The notes under the pieces are model-generated. The model ran no database searches. It saw only the letters and a program-made list of their open reading frames with translations, and was not told the DNA's origin. Position numbers and translations under genes: made by a program. From Hymenobacter gummosus (GTDB taxonomy: Bacteria; Bacteroidota; Bacteroidia; Cytophagales; Hymenobacteraceae): a stretch of 64,000 bases of DNA. The stretch is taken from positions 186,001-250,000 of the forward strand of contig NZ_RXOF01000005.1 in NCBI RefSeq assembly GCF_003970915.1. The letters are read 5' to 3'. Each line of letters begins with the position of its first letter. Position 1 is the stretch's first letter. Of the stretch, positions 18,790-28,668 are shown in pieces.

Positions 18790-21700
18790 ATGAACAAACT
18801 TTTACTGGGCTTAATCCCCTTGGCGGCCATTGTGCACCAAGCAAACGCCCAATCCCGGAGCGTCTCTGGGCGTGTCACTGACCGCGCTACCGGAGAGGGA
18901 ATTCCTGGCGTCACGATTGTAGTGCCTGGCACTACAGTCGGGGTATCTACCAATGCCGATGGCACTTTCGCGCTCGACCTACCCGCTGGCGCTAAAACGC
19001 TACGCATTAGCTCGGTAGGTTACATGTCGGTGGAGTTGCCCGTTGGCAATGAAACCAAGTTCAACATTGGCCTGGCTACGGACACCAAGATGACCAGCGA
19101 GGTTGTGGTAACGGGGTATGGCGGGTCGCAGGATGTGAAGGACATCACCGGTTCCTTTGCTAAGCTGGATCAAACCAAGCTTACTTCGCAGCCCGTGCAG
19201 AGCGCCGATCAGGCGCTGGCTGGTCGGGTAGCCGGGGTGCAAATCACCAACAGCAGCGGTACGCTCGGTGACGCCGTGACGGTGCGTATCCGCGGCATCA
19301 ACTCCATTAATGGCAGCTCGCAGCCGCTGTTCGTGATTGACGGGGTGCCGATGACGGAGTTCGGCAACTTGAACATCATGACCTCCGGTCTGCGCTATAA
19401 CCCGCTGGCCGACATCAACCCGAATGATATCGAGTCGATGACGGTGCTGAAGGATGCCTCGGCGGCGGCCATCTACGGCTCGCGCGCTACCAACGGGGTA
19501 ATTCTGATTACAACCAAAAAGGGTAAGAGTGGACAATCCAAGCTGACGCTGAACGTGTCGGGTGGCATGATGGAGCCCACCAAGCTGCCCAAGCTGCTGA
19601 ATGCCTCGGAATTCCGTGACATCACCAACGAAAAGCTGAACAACGCGCTGCCTAACGCCGCCCCAATTGCCATCAACGGCGACGCGAATATGGATGGCGT
19701 GGAAGACGACACCAACTGGGTAGACCAGATCTACCAGCGCGGCTACATCCAAGATTACCAACTGGCCTTGACCAGCGGTAACGATAAAGGCAGCTACTAC
19801 GCGTCGGTAGGCTACTCCGACCAGAAAGGCACCATCGTATCCAACCGGCTGCGGCGCGCCAATGGCCGCATCAATATGGAGCTGACGCCGAAAACCTGGG
19901 CCAAGGCCGGAGTGAACATGAGCTTCAACCACGCCTATAACCAAGGAGTGCTCGGGCCAAACCTGACCAGCAACTTCTTCGCCTCCCCCACCTTCGGGGC
20001 CCTAAACGCGCAGCCTAACATCCCGGTGTATAATGCTGACGGGTCATATTACTTGGACGACCAGCGGTATCTGGGGCAGGGTAGCAACGTCGGTTTGACT
20101 ACTTACATACCTTACACCGGCACGGCAGGTCGCCTGTACCATCCGCTGGCCACGCTGAAGCTGAACAACAACAACAACACACAGCGGCGCCTGCTGGGCA
20201 ATGCGTACCTCACCGTCACGCCGCTGAAAGGCCTGAGCGTGACGACGAAGTTCGGGGTCGACTATATTAATAACTATGAGTACCAGTACAGCGACCCGAG
20301 CATTGCGGGCCTAGGCTTTGACTTTGGGGGCGTGAACGGCTTGGGCGGCTTGGTGCAAAAGACGCGGGCTGACAACACGCTCACGACTTGGCAGAACTAC
20401 GCTACATACTCGCACCTGTTTGGCGACAACCATAATATCGACGCCACTTTCGGTTACGAGCAGAACCTGGAAACCTACGAAGCTTCGTTCACGAGCGGCG
20501 CTTTCCTCGCTGACCCGATTTTCAAAGACAACTATTCCGGGCTCTTCGACCCGCTACAGTCGGGTCAAGGTACTTCGCGCGACGTAACGGCTTGGCAGTC
20601 GTTGTTCGGGCGCCTCAACTATGCCTTTTCGGATAAATACTACGCTACGTTTACAGCCCGTCGCGATGCTAGCTCACGTTTTGGTGAGCAGGAACGCTGG
20701 GGGTTTTTCCCAGGGGCGTCGGTAGGCTGGCGCATCTCGCGGGAGGCATTTATGAGTGATATAAGCGTCATCAACGATCTGAAGCTGAAAGCTAGCTACG
20801 GCCTAGTGGGCAATAGTGCTGGTATTAGCTCATACGCTGCTGCTACCCTCATTGGCCAAGGTCAATACGGCATCTACCCGGGCTTTGCTATCAATAAACT
20901 CAATAACCCTAGTCTGCGCTGGGAGACGGGTAAAAAGCTGGATATAGGGTTTGATGCTTCCATTCTAAAGGACCGAATTGGCATCAATTTCGATTTCTTC
21001 AGCAACGACGTTGATAACCTACTACTAGGCGTGCCGGCACCATATTCTTCCGGAATTCCTAATGACCCCGGCCTGCCACTCGTTTCTAAGTTCCGTAACG
21101 TTGGTAGAATGTATAACAGAGGCGTTGAACTGACGCTGAACACTACTAACCTAGAAACGCCTACCGGGTTCAAGTGGACATCGTCTTTTAACTACTCATA
21201 TTTGGTCAACCGCGTAACGGAGTTACCTGCTGGCGACGTACAGAGCAGCGTAGTGTATCGCTTCGCCAGTGAGGGCCACCCAATCACCGAATACAATCTT
21301 TTGCGTTGGGTAGGGGTAAATCCGGCAAACGGTAACCCGCAGTGGCTTGACGCCAACGGCAACGTGCGCGAGTACAATTATGGACTTCCGGCTGGTACTT
21401 GGTTGCACAACGGCGAATCGACGCTGAACGGACAGCCAGTACCAGAACCTTCGACGCAAACTGATGGTCAATGGACTGGCAAAACTGGCTTCCCCAAATG
21501 GATGGGTGGTTTTGACAACACGTTCAGCTATAAAGGATTGCAGTTGGAAATATTCTTGCAATACAGCGGCGGCAACTACCTCTACAACTCTACTCGCTCG
21601 CAACTGCTCACATTCAGCGCTACTAACAACACTACCCAGATTCTGGACCGTTGGCGCCAGCCCGGTGATGAAACCAACATTCCGCGTTTGTTCATCAACC

Positions 21701-21999
21701 AAAACCAGCACCAGCGCAGCTCTACCCTATTTATGGAGAAGGGTGATTTCCTACGTGTACGTCAGGTGCGCCTAGCTTACCTACTGCCGACTGCTATCAG
21801 TCAAAAGTTCGGCTCGTCGCGCGTCAACTTATTTGCAATGGTTCAGAACGCTTTTGTGTTCACTAAGTACAGCGGCCTTGACCCCGAAGTAAACGTAGCT
21901 GCTAACGAGGGGACGAACAGCAACATTGCATACGGAATTGACCAGCGTTCCAACCCGCAGGTACGGACGTACACCGCTGGCTTCAACATTGATTTCTGA
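18790..21999 (+). CDS. SusC/RagA-family TonB-dependent outer-membrane receptor
   Basis: 1,069 aa. Signal peptide MNKLLLGLIPLAAIVHQA with cleavage after NAQ; regulatory-like domain (about 25-105, SVSGRVTDRATGEGIPGVTI); the SEVVVTGYG TonB-box region; plug motifs VRIRGINSINGSSQPLFVID and LKDASAAAIYGSRATNGVIL; then the beta-barrel. Function is TonB-driven import through the outer membrane together with the SusD 19 bp downstream. Its signal peptide is almost identical to that of the SusC at 23773 (one residue differs), which points to duplication of the start region or the whole pair, followed by divergence of the barrels. Confidence 0.93.
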   Translation: MNKLLLGLIPLAAIVHQANAQSRSVSGRVTDRATGEGIPGVTIVVPGTTVGVSTNADGTFALDLPAGAKTLRISSVGYMSVELPVGNETKFNIGLATDTKMTSEVVVTGYGGSQDVKDITGSFAKLDQTKLTSQPVQSADQALAGRVAGVQITNSSGTLGDAVTVRIRGINSINGSSQPLFVIDGVPMTEFGNLNIMTSGLRYNPLADINPNDIESMTVLKDASAAAIYGSRATNGVILITTKKGKSGQSKLTLNVSGGMMEPTKLPKLLNASEFRDITNEKLNNALPNAAPIAINGDANMDGVEDDTNWVDQIYQRGYIQDYQLALTSGNDKGSYYASVGYSDQKGTIVSNRLRRANGRINMELTPKTWAKAGVNMSFNHAYNQGVLGPNLTSNFFASPTFGALNAQPNIPVYNADGSYYLDDQRYLGQGSNVGLTTYIPYTGTAGRLYHPLATLKLNNNNNTQRRLLGNAYLTVTPLKGLSVTTKFGVDYINNYEYQYSDPSIAGLGFDFGGVNGLGGLVQKTRADNTLTTWQNYATYSHLFGDNHNIDATFGYEQNLETYEASFTSGAFLADPIFKDNYSGLFDPLQSGQGTSRDVTAWQSLFGRLNYAFSDKYYATFTARRDASSRFGEQERWGFFPGASVGWRISREAFMSDISVINDLKLKASYGLVGNSAGISSYAAATLIGQGQYGIYPGFAINKLNNPSLRWETGKKLDIGFDASILKDRIGINFDFFSNDVDNLLLGVPAPYSSGIPNDPGLPLVSKFRNVGRMYNRGVELTLNTTNLETPTGFKWTSSFNYSYLVNRVTELPAGDVQSSVVYRFASEGHPITEYNLLRWVGVNPANGNPQWLDANGNVREYNYGLPAGTWLHNGESTLNGQPVPEPSTQTDGQWTGKTGFPKWMGGFDNTFSYKGLQLEIFLQYSGGNYLYNSTRSQLLTFSATNNTTQILDRWRQPGDETNIPRLFINQNQHQRSSTLFMEKGDFLRVRQVRLAYLLPTAISQKFGSSRVNLFAMVQNAFVFTKYSGLDPEVNVAANEGTNSNIAYGIDQRSNPQVRTYTAGFNIDF

Positions 22000-22018
22000 T
22001 TTTTCGCCGAGACGTTTC

Positions 22019-23563
22019 ATGAAACTTACCTTTCCTTTTATAGGCCGGGCCGCATTGCTTAGCCTGTTGCTGACCGCCGGCGCGGGCTGCGAATTGCTTG
22101 ATCAACAATCACCACAGGACTTCAACCCCGACGACGTATTCTCTTCGCCAGGACGCGTAGACAAGGCGGCGGCTGGGATGTATGACGCGTTGCAGGATGG
22201 CGAATTTCTGGGCAGCTTCGCTTTGATTTACAGCGACGTCCGTTCCGATGATGTCGATTTGCCGTCTGGCTTTCAGAATTTGGCTACCAGTACCCTGCAA
22301 TCGGGCGACGGCAACGCTCTAGGTGCTTGGGCCGGGGGCTACCGCAGCATGTACATGGCCAACTACATGATTCGGGAATTGACTCGGCGTAATGGTGCCG
22401 GTATTCCCGCCGACAAGTACAACCAGTACATCGCAGAGGCCAAATTCATCCGCGCGCTCTGCCACTTCACGCTCGTCAACCTGTTTGCCCATCCTTACCG
22501 GTTCAGCCCTGACGGCTCACACCTAGGCGTGCCGATTCAGCTGGACGCGCCAGATGGCACTGAAGCATACCAACCAGCCCAGCAGAAGCCCCGCGCTACG
22601 GTCAAGCAGGTATACGAACAGGTTACTCAGGACCTGAAGGACGCCATCAAAGGCTTGCCGGTAAATCAAGGCTCAACTAACCTTAACGTGGCCCGGGCAA
22701 CCAAGGACGCGGCTTGCGGCCTGTTGTCACGCGTGTACCTCTACCAGATGCAGTATGACAGCGCCGCGCGTTATGCCAATCTGGTAATTACCTCTACCCG
22801 CCACCAGATGAACGCGGAGGCCAAGGACGCATTCAGCGTGACGGCCGGGGAAGAACGGAATTTTGTCTCCGATACGGAATCAATCTTCTTCATTGCTATG
22901 TCGCAGAACGATAACCCGAATACCAACGCGGCTATCGGGCAGTTCTACGCACCGGGCACCAGCATTTCGATAGGGCCGTACGTTCGGGCGCTGCCCGGTC
23001 CGTTCAACTCCGCTAATAACCTACCGATTCCCAACGGTTCCACGGCAGCTAACACTGACCGGCGTCGCCTTGATCTGACCGTTTACCGCACCTCCCCGCC
23101 CCCGGCCCGCTGGTGGACGCGCAAGTATACCGGTAACCTGCCCAGCGGCGCGGCCGGCAACTCGAACCGCGGAGCCTGGATTCCGATTGTGCGCTACCCG
23201 GAAATTCTGCTCAACCGCGCCGAAGCTCTGGCTCGCACCAGCGGAATTACCACCGAGGCCGTTAGCCTGCTGAACCAAGTGCGTGACCGTTCGAAGCCGA
23301 CTTCCGCCGCTTCGTACACCACCGCCAGCTTTGCCAACGCCCAGGCCTTGATTGATGCTATTCTGACAGAGCGCCGCTTCGAGCTTGCTTTCGAAGGCCA
23401 CCGCTACTACGACTTGCTTCGCACCGCGGCGTTCGTACCGGAACACGGCACCGGCACTATCAAGGTGCCGGCCCTGGCATGGAACGATCCTCGCTCTATT
23501 TTGCCAATTCCGGCGAACGAATTGCAGCGCAACCCAAATCTTGTACAAAACACAGGGTACTAG
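22019..23563 (+). CDS. SusD/RagB-like outer-membrane lipoprotein
   Basis: 514 aa. The signal peptide ends with AGAGC (lipid Cys24) followed by ELLDQQSPQDFNPDDVFSSP, a usual SusD start. The TPR-rich fold is visible in AEAKFIRALCHFTLVNLFAH and the C-terminal RFELAFEGHRYYDLLR with ILPIPANELQRNPNLVQN, the conserved SusD ending. It caps the SusC barrel encoded just upstream. A terminator lies 28 bp after the stop, closing this two-gene operon. Ligand unknown. Confidence 0.93.
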   Translation: MKLTFPFIGRAALLSLLLTAGAGCELLDQQSPQDFNPDDVFSSPGRVDKAAAGMYDALQDGEFLGSFALIYSDVRSDDVDLPSGFQNLATSTLQSGDGNALGAWAGGYRSMYMANYMIRELTRRNGAGIPADKYNQYIAEAKFIRALCHFTLVNLFAHPYRFSPDGSHLGVPIQLDAPDGTEAYQPAQQKPRATVKQVYEQVTQDLKDAIKGLPVNQGSTNLNVARATKDAACGLLSRVYLYQMQYDSAARYANLVITSTRHQMNAEAKDAFSVTAGEERNFVSDTESIFFIAMSQNDNPNTNAAIGQFYAPGTSISIGPYVRALPGPFNSANNLPIPNGSTAANTDRRRLDLTVYRTSPPPARWWTRKYTGNLPSGAAGNSNRGAWIPIVRYPEILLNRAEALARTSGITTEAVSLLNQVRDRSKPTSAASYTTASFANAQALIDAILTERRFELAFEGHRYYDLLRTAAFVPEHGTGTIKVPALAWNDPRSILPIPANELQRNPNLVQNTGY

Positions 23564-23590
23564 GATATTTAAAATCCTGGTTATTAACGC

Positions 23591-23625
23591 AAAGCCCGAC
23601 CATTACTGGTCGGGCTTTTGTTTTT
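23591..23625 (+). terminator. Terminator after the second SusC/SusD operon
   Basis: AAAGCCCGACCA (23591-23602) pairs with TGGTCGGGCTTT (23607-23618) around TTAC, followed by TGTTTTTC. Confidence 0.9.
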
Positions 23626-23772
23626 CATTCAGGTAAGATTCCTTTTCGGATAGCATAAAGTCTGTCATCAATAACCACTTGTGTTATTAAAAAGTCATTA
23701 AGCAGTACGAACTTGGATGACTATGTTGTACATTTAGATGAGTCTTTCTCACTTCACTCACTTCATTTTCGC

Positions 23773-26700
23773 ATGAACAAACTTTTACTGGGTCTGATCC
23801 CCTTGGCGGCCATCGTGCACCAGGCGGAAGCCCAAACCCGCCAGATTTCTGGCCGGGTTACTGACCGAGCCACTGGCGAAGGAATTCCTGGTGCCACTGT
23901 TCTTATCAAAGGCACGACTACTGGTGTTTCTACAAACTCGGACGGTACGTTTACGCTGAGTGCGCCCAACGAGGGTGGTACTCTGTCCATTAGCTCGGTT
24001 GGCTACATTGCAGTGGAGCGCCCGATCGGCACCGATACGCAGATCAACATCGGGCTGGCCTCGGACAACAAGACCCTGAGCGAAGTAGTCGTAACCGGCT
24101 ACGGCACTCAGGAGCGCCGCGATTTGACGGGCTCTATCACCACGGTACAGGGCGAAGCCATTGCCAACCTCGCTACTCCGAGCTTTGCCCAGCAGTTGGC
24201 AGGCCGTTCGGCTGGCGTGGTAGTACAAACGCCGACTGGTCTGCTCGGTCAGCAGCCGCGCATCCAGATTCGGGGTACGAACTCCATTTCCTCGGGCACT
24301 TATCCGCTGGTTGTAGTGGATGGGCAGCCCATCTTCACCGGCAACACCAGCGCCTTCGCCAACGGCTCCAACCCGCTGGCTGACATCAACCCGGCCGACA
24401 TCGAGTCGTACGAAGTCCTGAAGGACGGTTCGGCTACGGCTATCTACGGTTCGCGCGCCGCCAACGGGGTAATTCTGATTACGACCAAGAAAGGCCGTCA
24501 GGGCCGGGCGTCGTTTACCTACGATAACTATTTGGGCGTGGCACAAACCCTCAAGCGTTACGACATGCTCAACGCTGAGGAGTTTATCGAAATCAGCAAC
24601 GAAAAAGACCGCAACGCGGGTGGTGCCGGTACGATTGCTGCTCCGTTCGTCGATGCTAACGGAAATACCGTCAGCACTGACTGGCAGGATGAAATCTTCC
24701 GGCAAGGGTTCCAGCAGAACCACGTTGCTTCGGTTTCCGGTGCTACCGACAAAACGAACTACTACTTCTCCGGTGGTTACACGGACCAGACCGGCGTTAT
24801 CGTGAGCAACTCGCTGCAGCGTTTCAGCTTCCGGGCCAACATCGATAACGAGGTGAAGAAGTGGATGCGCGTGGGCATGAACCTGGGCCTGACGCGGACC
24901 CGGGTATACGGCCTGAACACGAGCATTAATGGTTTGTCGGGCAACGTGGCCGGCGCCCTGTCGCTGTTCCCCAACGTGCCCGCTCGTAACCCCGATGGCA
25001 CGCCCTACACCAACGCTGCCGGTATTCTGGGCCAGGGCAACAACAGCCAGGCCATTGCCTTCAACTACCCGAACATCCTTTTCCCGCTGGAAAACAACAT
25101 TTACCGCTCCATCAGCTACCGTATCCTCGGCAACGGGTATCTGGAAGTGGAGCCGGTGAAAAATCTGCGTCTGCGCACCCAGCTCAGCACTGACACCCAG
25201 CTGCAGGATGACTTCACGTTCTGGGATCCGCGCCAGGGCGACGGCCGTGGCGTAAACGGTTACGTCTACCAGCTGTTCGGTCCCAGCATCCGCTGGAACT
25301 GGGTTAACACCGCCACTTACAACACCGTTGTCGGCGAGTCGCACAAAATCAACGCCGTAATCGGTACTGAATACCAGAAAACGACTTCCTCCTACTACTC
25401 GGCGTCGGGCACGAACATTTCGGACCGTACCCTGGGCCAGAACGGTATCATCAGCTCGACGCTGGCTACGCCCAGCATCGGTGGTGACTTTGCCGAGCAG
25501 GGGCTGCAGTCCTACTTTGGTCGTTTGAACTACTCGTTCAAGGACCGTTACCTGCTGAGCTTCACCCTGCGTTCGGACGCTTTGTCGTCGCTGCCGGAGG
25601 CTAACCGTCGCGGCTTGTTCCCGGGTGGCTCGATTGGCTGGCGCATCTCGGAAGAGTCGTTCTTCAAGGGTATGGGCCTGTCGTCGGTTTGGACGGACTT
25701 CAAGGTTCGTGCATCGTACGCACAGGTGGGCAACACTGATATCGGTTTCTTCCCGTACGTAGGGGCCTTCGGTGCCGCGCAGTACGGTACCTCGTCGGCT
25801 CTGGCCTACAACACCAGCGGCCGTTTCGGCAACGACCAAATCAAATGGGAATCGTCCAAGAAAACCGACATCGGGGTTGACTTGGGCTTCTTGGGCGGCC
25901 GCATCAACGTCAACGCGGACTACTACGAGAACGACGTAGACGGGCTGATTCTGGCCGTGCGTACTCCGCTCTCGCTGGGCGTACCGAACAACGGCTACAA
26001 CGCCAACATTGGCTCGATCAACAACAAAGGTTTTGAACTGTCGCTGAATACCGAGAACATTCGGAAAGACAACTTCACCTGGTCGACCACTTTCAACATC
26101 TCGACCAACAAGAACGAGGTGACGGGGCTGAACAACAATGAAGACATCATCGACCCGTACAACATTACGCGGGTGGGTGAAGCCATTGGTTCGCTCTACG
26201 GCTACGATTACCAGGGCGTAAACCCGTCCAATGGCAACCCCATCTACCGGAAAGCCGATGGCTCGCTGGTACAGGGCAGCACGGCAGCTTCGGGCGCTAC
26301 GGCCAGCCGTTACTACGTGTATGACCCCGCCAACCCCGGCGCCGCGCTGGGTACCGGCGTAGCAGCTTCCACGCTCACCACGGCTGACAAGAAGGTCCTC
26401 GGCCAGACCAACCCGAAAGTATTCGGCGGTCTGGGCAACACCGTCACCTTCATGGGCTTTGATCTGGACGTGTTCTTCCGCTACAACTACGGCAACAAGA
26501 TCATGAACGTGACGCGTCAGCAACTGCTGCGCAACGACTTCCTGAACAACGGCCGGGAGATTCTCGACCGTTGGCAGCGGGAGGGCGACCAGACGGACGT
26601 ACCGCGCATCGCCTCGGGTACCAGCGCCTTCGTCAACCAGGACGGTAACGCTTCGACCCGCTTCGTGGAGAGCGGCAACTTCGTGCGCCTGCAGAACGTG

Positions 26701-26919
26701 ACGCTGGGCTACACCATCCCGACGCGCTTCACTAATACGCTCAGTGTGAACCGCATCCGCTTCTTCGTGCAGGCGCAGAACGTGTTCACCATCACCAAAT
26801 ACAAGGGGGTAGACCCGGAAGTCAACACCAACTTCACCTCGAACCGTCAGGCTGGTGTGGACTACAACAGCAACCCGCAGCAGCGGGTAGTAACGGGCGG
26901 CGTGAACGTTGCTTTCTAA
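23773..26919 (+). CDS. SusC/RagA-family TonB-dependent outer-membrane receptor
   Basis: 1,048 aa from the ATG at 23773; upstream in-frame ATG codons exist, but the signal peptide begins here (MNKLLLGLIPLAAIVHQA, then EAQ). It has the regulatory-like domain (QISGRVTDRATGEGIPGATV), SEVVVTGYG, plug motifs IQIRGTNSISSGTYPLVVVD and LKDGSATAIYGSRAANGVIL, and a barrel ending in VTGGVNVAF. Same import role as the other SusC proteins, partnered with the SusD 22 bp downstream. A 153-bp spacer after a terminator separates it from the previous pair, so it is probably transcribed from its own promoter, which I cannot place confidently. Confidence 0.93.
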   Translation: MNKLLLGLIPLAAIVHQAEAQTRQISGRVTDRATGEGIPGATVLIKGTTTGVSTNSDGTFTLSAPNEGGTLSISSVGYIAVERPIGTDTQINIGLASDNKTLSEVVVTGYGTQERRDLTGSITTVQGEAIANLATPSFAQQLAGRSAGVVVQTPTGLLGQQPRIQIRGTNSISSGTYPLVVVDGQPIFTGNTSAFANGSNPLADINPADIESYEVLKDGSATAIYGSRAANGVILITTKKGRQGRASFTYDNYLGVAQTLKRYDMLNAEEFIEISNEKDRNAGGAGTIAAPFVDANGNTVSTDWQDEIFRQGFQQNHVASVSGATDKTNYYFSGGYTDQTGVIVSNSLQRFSFRANIDNEVKKWMRVGMNLGLTRTRVYGLNTSINGLSGNVAGALSLFPNVPARNPDGTPYTNAAGILGQGNNSQAIAFNYPNILFPLENNIYRSISYRILGNGYLEVEPVKNLRLRTQLSTDTQLQDDFTFWDPRQGDGRGVNGYVYQLFGPSIRWNWVNTATYNTVVGESHKINAVIGTEYQKTTSSYYSASGTNISDRTLGQNGIISSTLATPSIGGDFAEQGLQSYFGRLNYSFKDRYLLSFTLRSDALSSLPEANRRGLFPGGSIGWRISEESFFKGMGLSSVWTDFKVRASYAQVGNTDIGFFPYVGAFGAAQYGTSSALAYNTSGRFGNDQIKWESSKKTDIGVDLGFLGGRINVNADYYENDVDGLILAVRTPLSLGVPNNGYNANIGSINNKGFELSLNTENIRKDNFTWSTTFNISTNKNEVTGLNNNEDIIDPYNITRVGEAIGSLYGYDYQGVNPSNGNPIYRKADGSLVQGSTAASGATASRYYVYDPANPGAALGTGVAASTLTTADKKVLGQTNPKVFGGLGNTVTFMGFDLDVFFRYNYGNKIMNVTRQQLLRNDFLNNGREILDRWQREGDQTDVPRIASGTSAFVNQDGNASTRFVESGNFVRLQNVTLGYTIPTRFTNTLSVNRIRFFVQAQNVFTITKYKGVDPEVNTNFTSNRQAGVDYNSNPQQRVVTGGVNVAF

Positions 26920-26941
26920 TTCCTTGTTTCGCTTTTCACTG

Positions 26942-28597
26942 ATGAACAATACCTTTTCTCTTTTCAGCCGCCAGCGGATGTTGGCGCTGGCTTTTGTTGC
27001 GACGTTAGGCCTGGGCGCCTGCGATGTAACGGACTTAAGCCCACGAAACCAGCTATCGGAAACGGCCATCTTCACCGACCCGGCCCGCGTCGCGCTGGCC
27101 GTAAACGGGGTGTACAACGCTGCTCAGTCCGGTTTCTATGATCCGTTGAACGGCACGGCGCTGGCCGTGCGCGGCTATCCGTTTGGCGCCGCCAGCATGG
27201 CGCTGGGTGACGCCCGTGGCGAGGACGTATCGGACATGGCCGGTTTCTTCGGTCTCGTGTTCCAAAACCAGATTACGCCGGCCGCGCCGAACCTGGTAAA
27301 TATCTGGTCGAACTGCTACTCGGTTATCAACCAAGCCAACGTGACCATCGCGGGCGTACGCCAGGCGGCGGCCAGCGGTATCATTTCGGCGGCTGATGCT
27401 GCGGTATACGAAGGAGAGCTGCGCTTCCTGCGCGCCCTGTCGCACCACGAACTGGTTATCAACTTCTCGCGTCCGTACACCGATAACAACGGGTCTAACC
27501 CGGGTGTACCCTACCGCGATGTTCCGGTGAATACCATTGCCGGGGTAGAAGCTGCCCGTTCTCAGGGCCGGGGTACCGTAGCAGAGGTCTACACCAAGAT
27601 GCTGGCTGACCTCGACTTCGCCGAAACCAACCTGCCCAACACCCGCACCATTACGGGGGCGACTTCGCCTTCGGTGACGCGGGCTACTAAAGGGGCGGCC
27701 ATTGCGCTGAAGCAGCGTCTGCGCCTGCACCAGGGCGAATGGGCACTGGCTGTGACGGAAGGCAACAAGCTCATCACGGGCACGACGACCTTCACCAGCC
27801 CCATCGGCGGCTACGCCCTGGCAGCTACGCAACGGGCAGCATTCCCCGGCGGAACGGCCGTTTCGGCGGAGAATATCTTCTCCGTGGAGAACAGCGCTCA
27901 GGATAACCCGGGGGTAAACGGCGCTGTGGCCAACGTATTCGGCTCCTCCGCGACGCCGGCCAACGGCGGTATCAACGGCCGCGCCCTGCTGGCCGTTAGC
28001 CCGGGCCTGTACAACGCGCCGTTCTTTACCTGCAACGATTTGCGTCGTACGCAGATGATGCAGCAGGACGGCGTGCGTACTGCTTACGTGCTGCGCAAGT
28101 ACACCGATGCCGCTACCAGCTCGGACTTCGCGCCCATCATCCGCTATGCGGAGGTGATTCTGAACCAGGCCGAGGCGCTGGCTCGTACGGGCACTAACAA
28201 CACACTGGCCCTGAGCCTGCTCAACGCTGTGCGCAACCGCTCGGTAACGACGGCTGCCGACCAGTACGCTCCCGGCTCGCTGGCTGGTGCTGCACTGGTG
28301 CGGGCTATCCTGAACGAGCGTCGCATTGAGTTTGTGGGTGAAGGCAAACGCTGGGGTGACATTTCGCGCCTGTCGCCGGATGCTACTTTCGGTCCCGGTG
28401 GTGTCCCGGCCAAATACAATGGCCAGGTATCTGGTCAGGTAACGCTGGCCCGCTACGCCTGCAACAACCCGGGCGCTCTGGCAACGCCTTCGGTATCGGC
28501 AGTGCCCTACAGCAACTTCCTGTTCCTGTGGCCCATTCCGGCCATCGAAGTAGCCAACAACCCTGTACTGGCTGCGCAGCAGAACCCGGGCTACTAG
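26942..28597 (+). CDS. SusD/RagB-like outer-membrane lipoprotein
   Basis: 551 aa. I start it at the ATG at 26942; an earlier ATG at 26909 would overlap the SusC gene and spoil the signal peptide. Lipobox LGLGAC (Cys27), then DVTDLSPRNQLSETAIFTDP and a first helix AVNGVYNAAQSGFYDPLNG. SusD features: GELRFLRALSHHELVINFSR, RYAEVILNQAEALARTG, NERRIEFVGEGKRWGDISRL and a C-terminal FLFLWPIPAIEVANNPVLAA. It should cover the SusC at 23773. A strong terminator follows directly. Confidence 0.93.
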   Translation: MNNTFSLFSRQRMLALAFVATLGLGACDVTDLSPRNQLSETAIFTDPARVALAVNGVYNAAQSGFYDPLNGTALAVRGYPFGAASMALGDARGEDVSDMAGFFGLVFQNQITPAAPNLVNIWSNCYSVINQANVTIAGVRQAAASGIISAADAAVYEGELRFLRALSHHELVINFSRPYTDNNGSNPGVPYRDVPVNTIAGVEAARSQGRGTVAEVYTKMLADLDFAETNLPNTRTITGATSPSVTRATKGAAIALKQRLRLHQGEWALAVTEGNKLITGTTTFTSPIGGYALAATQRAAFPGGTAVSAENIFSVENSAQDNPGVNGAVANVFGSSATPANGGINGRALLAVSPGLYNAPFFTCNDLRRTQMMQQDGVRTAYVLRKYTDAATSSDFAPIIRYAEVILNQAEALARTGTNNTLALSLLNAVRNRSVTTAADQYAPGSLAGAALVRAILNERRIEFVGEGKRWGDISRLSPDATFGPGGVPAKYNGQVSGQVTLARYACNNPGALATPSVSAVPYSNFLFLWPIPAIEVANNPVLAAQQNPGY

Positions 28598-28617
28598 GCC
28601 CTACCTGCTCAAACCAC

Positions 28618-28650
28618 AAAAGCCCCGACCATTTGGTCGGGGCTTTTTTT
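28618..28650. terminator. Terminator after the third SusC/SusD operon
   Basis: AAAAGCCCCGACC pairs with GGTCGGGGCTTTT around ATTT, followed by more T. It lies between convergent genes and can serve both. Confidence 0.9.
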
Positions 28651-28668
28651 ATGGCTTGCCCGGCAAAA

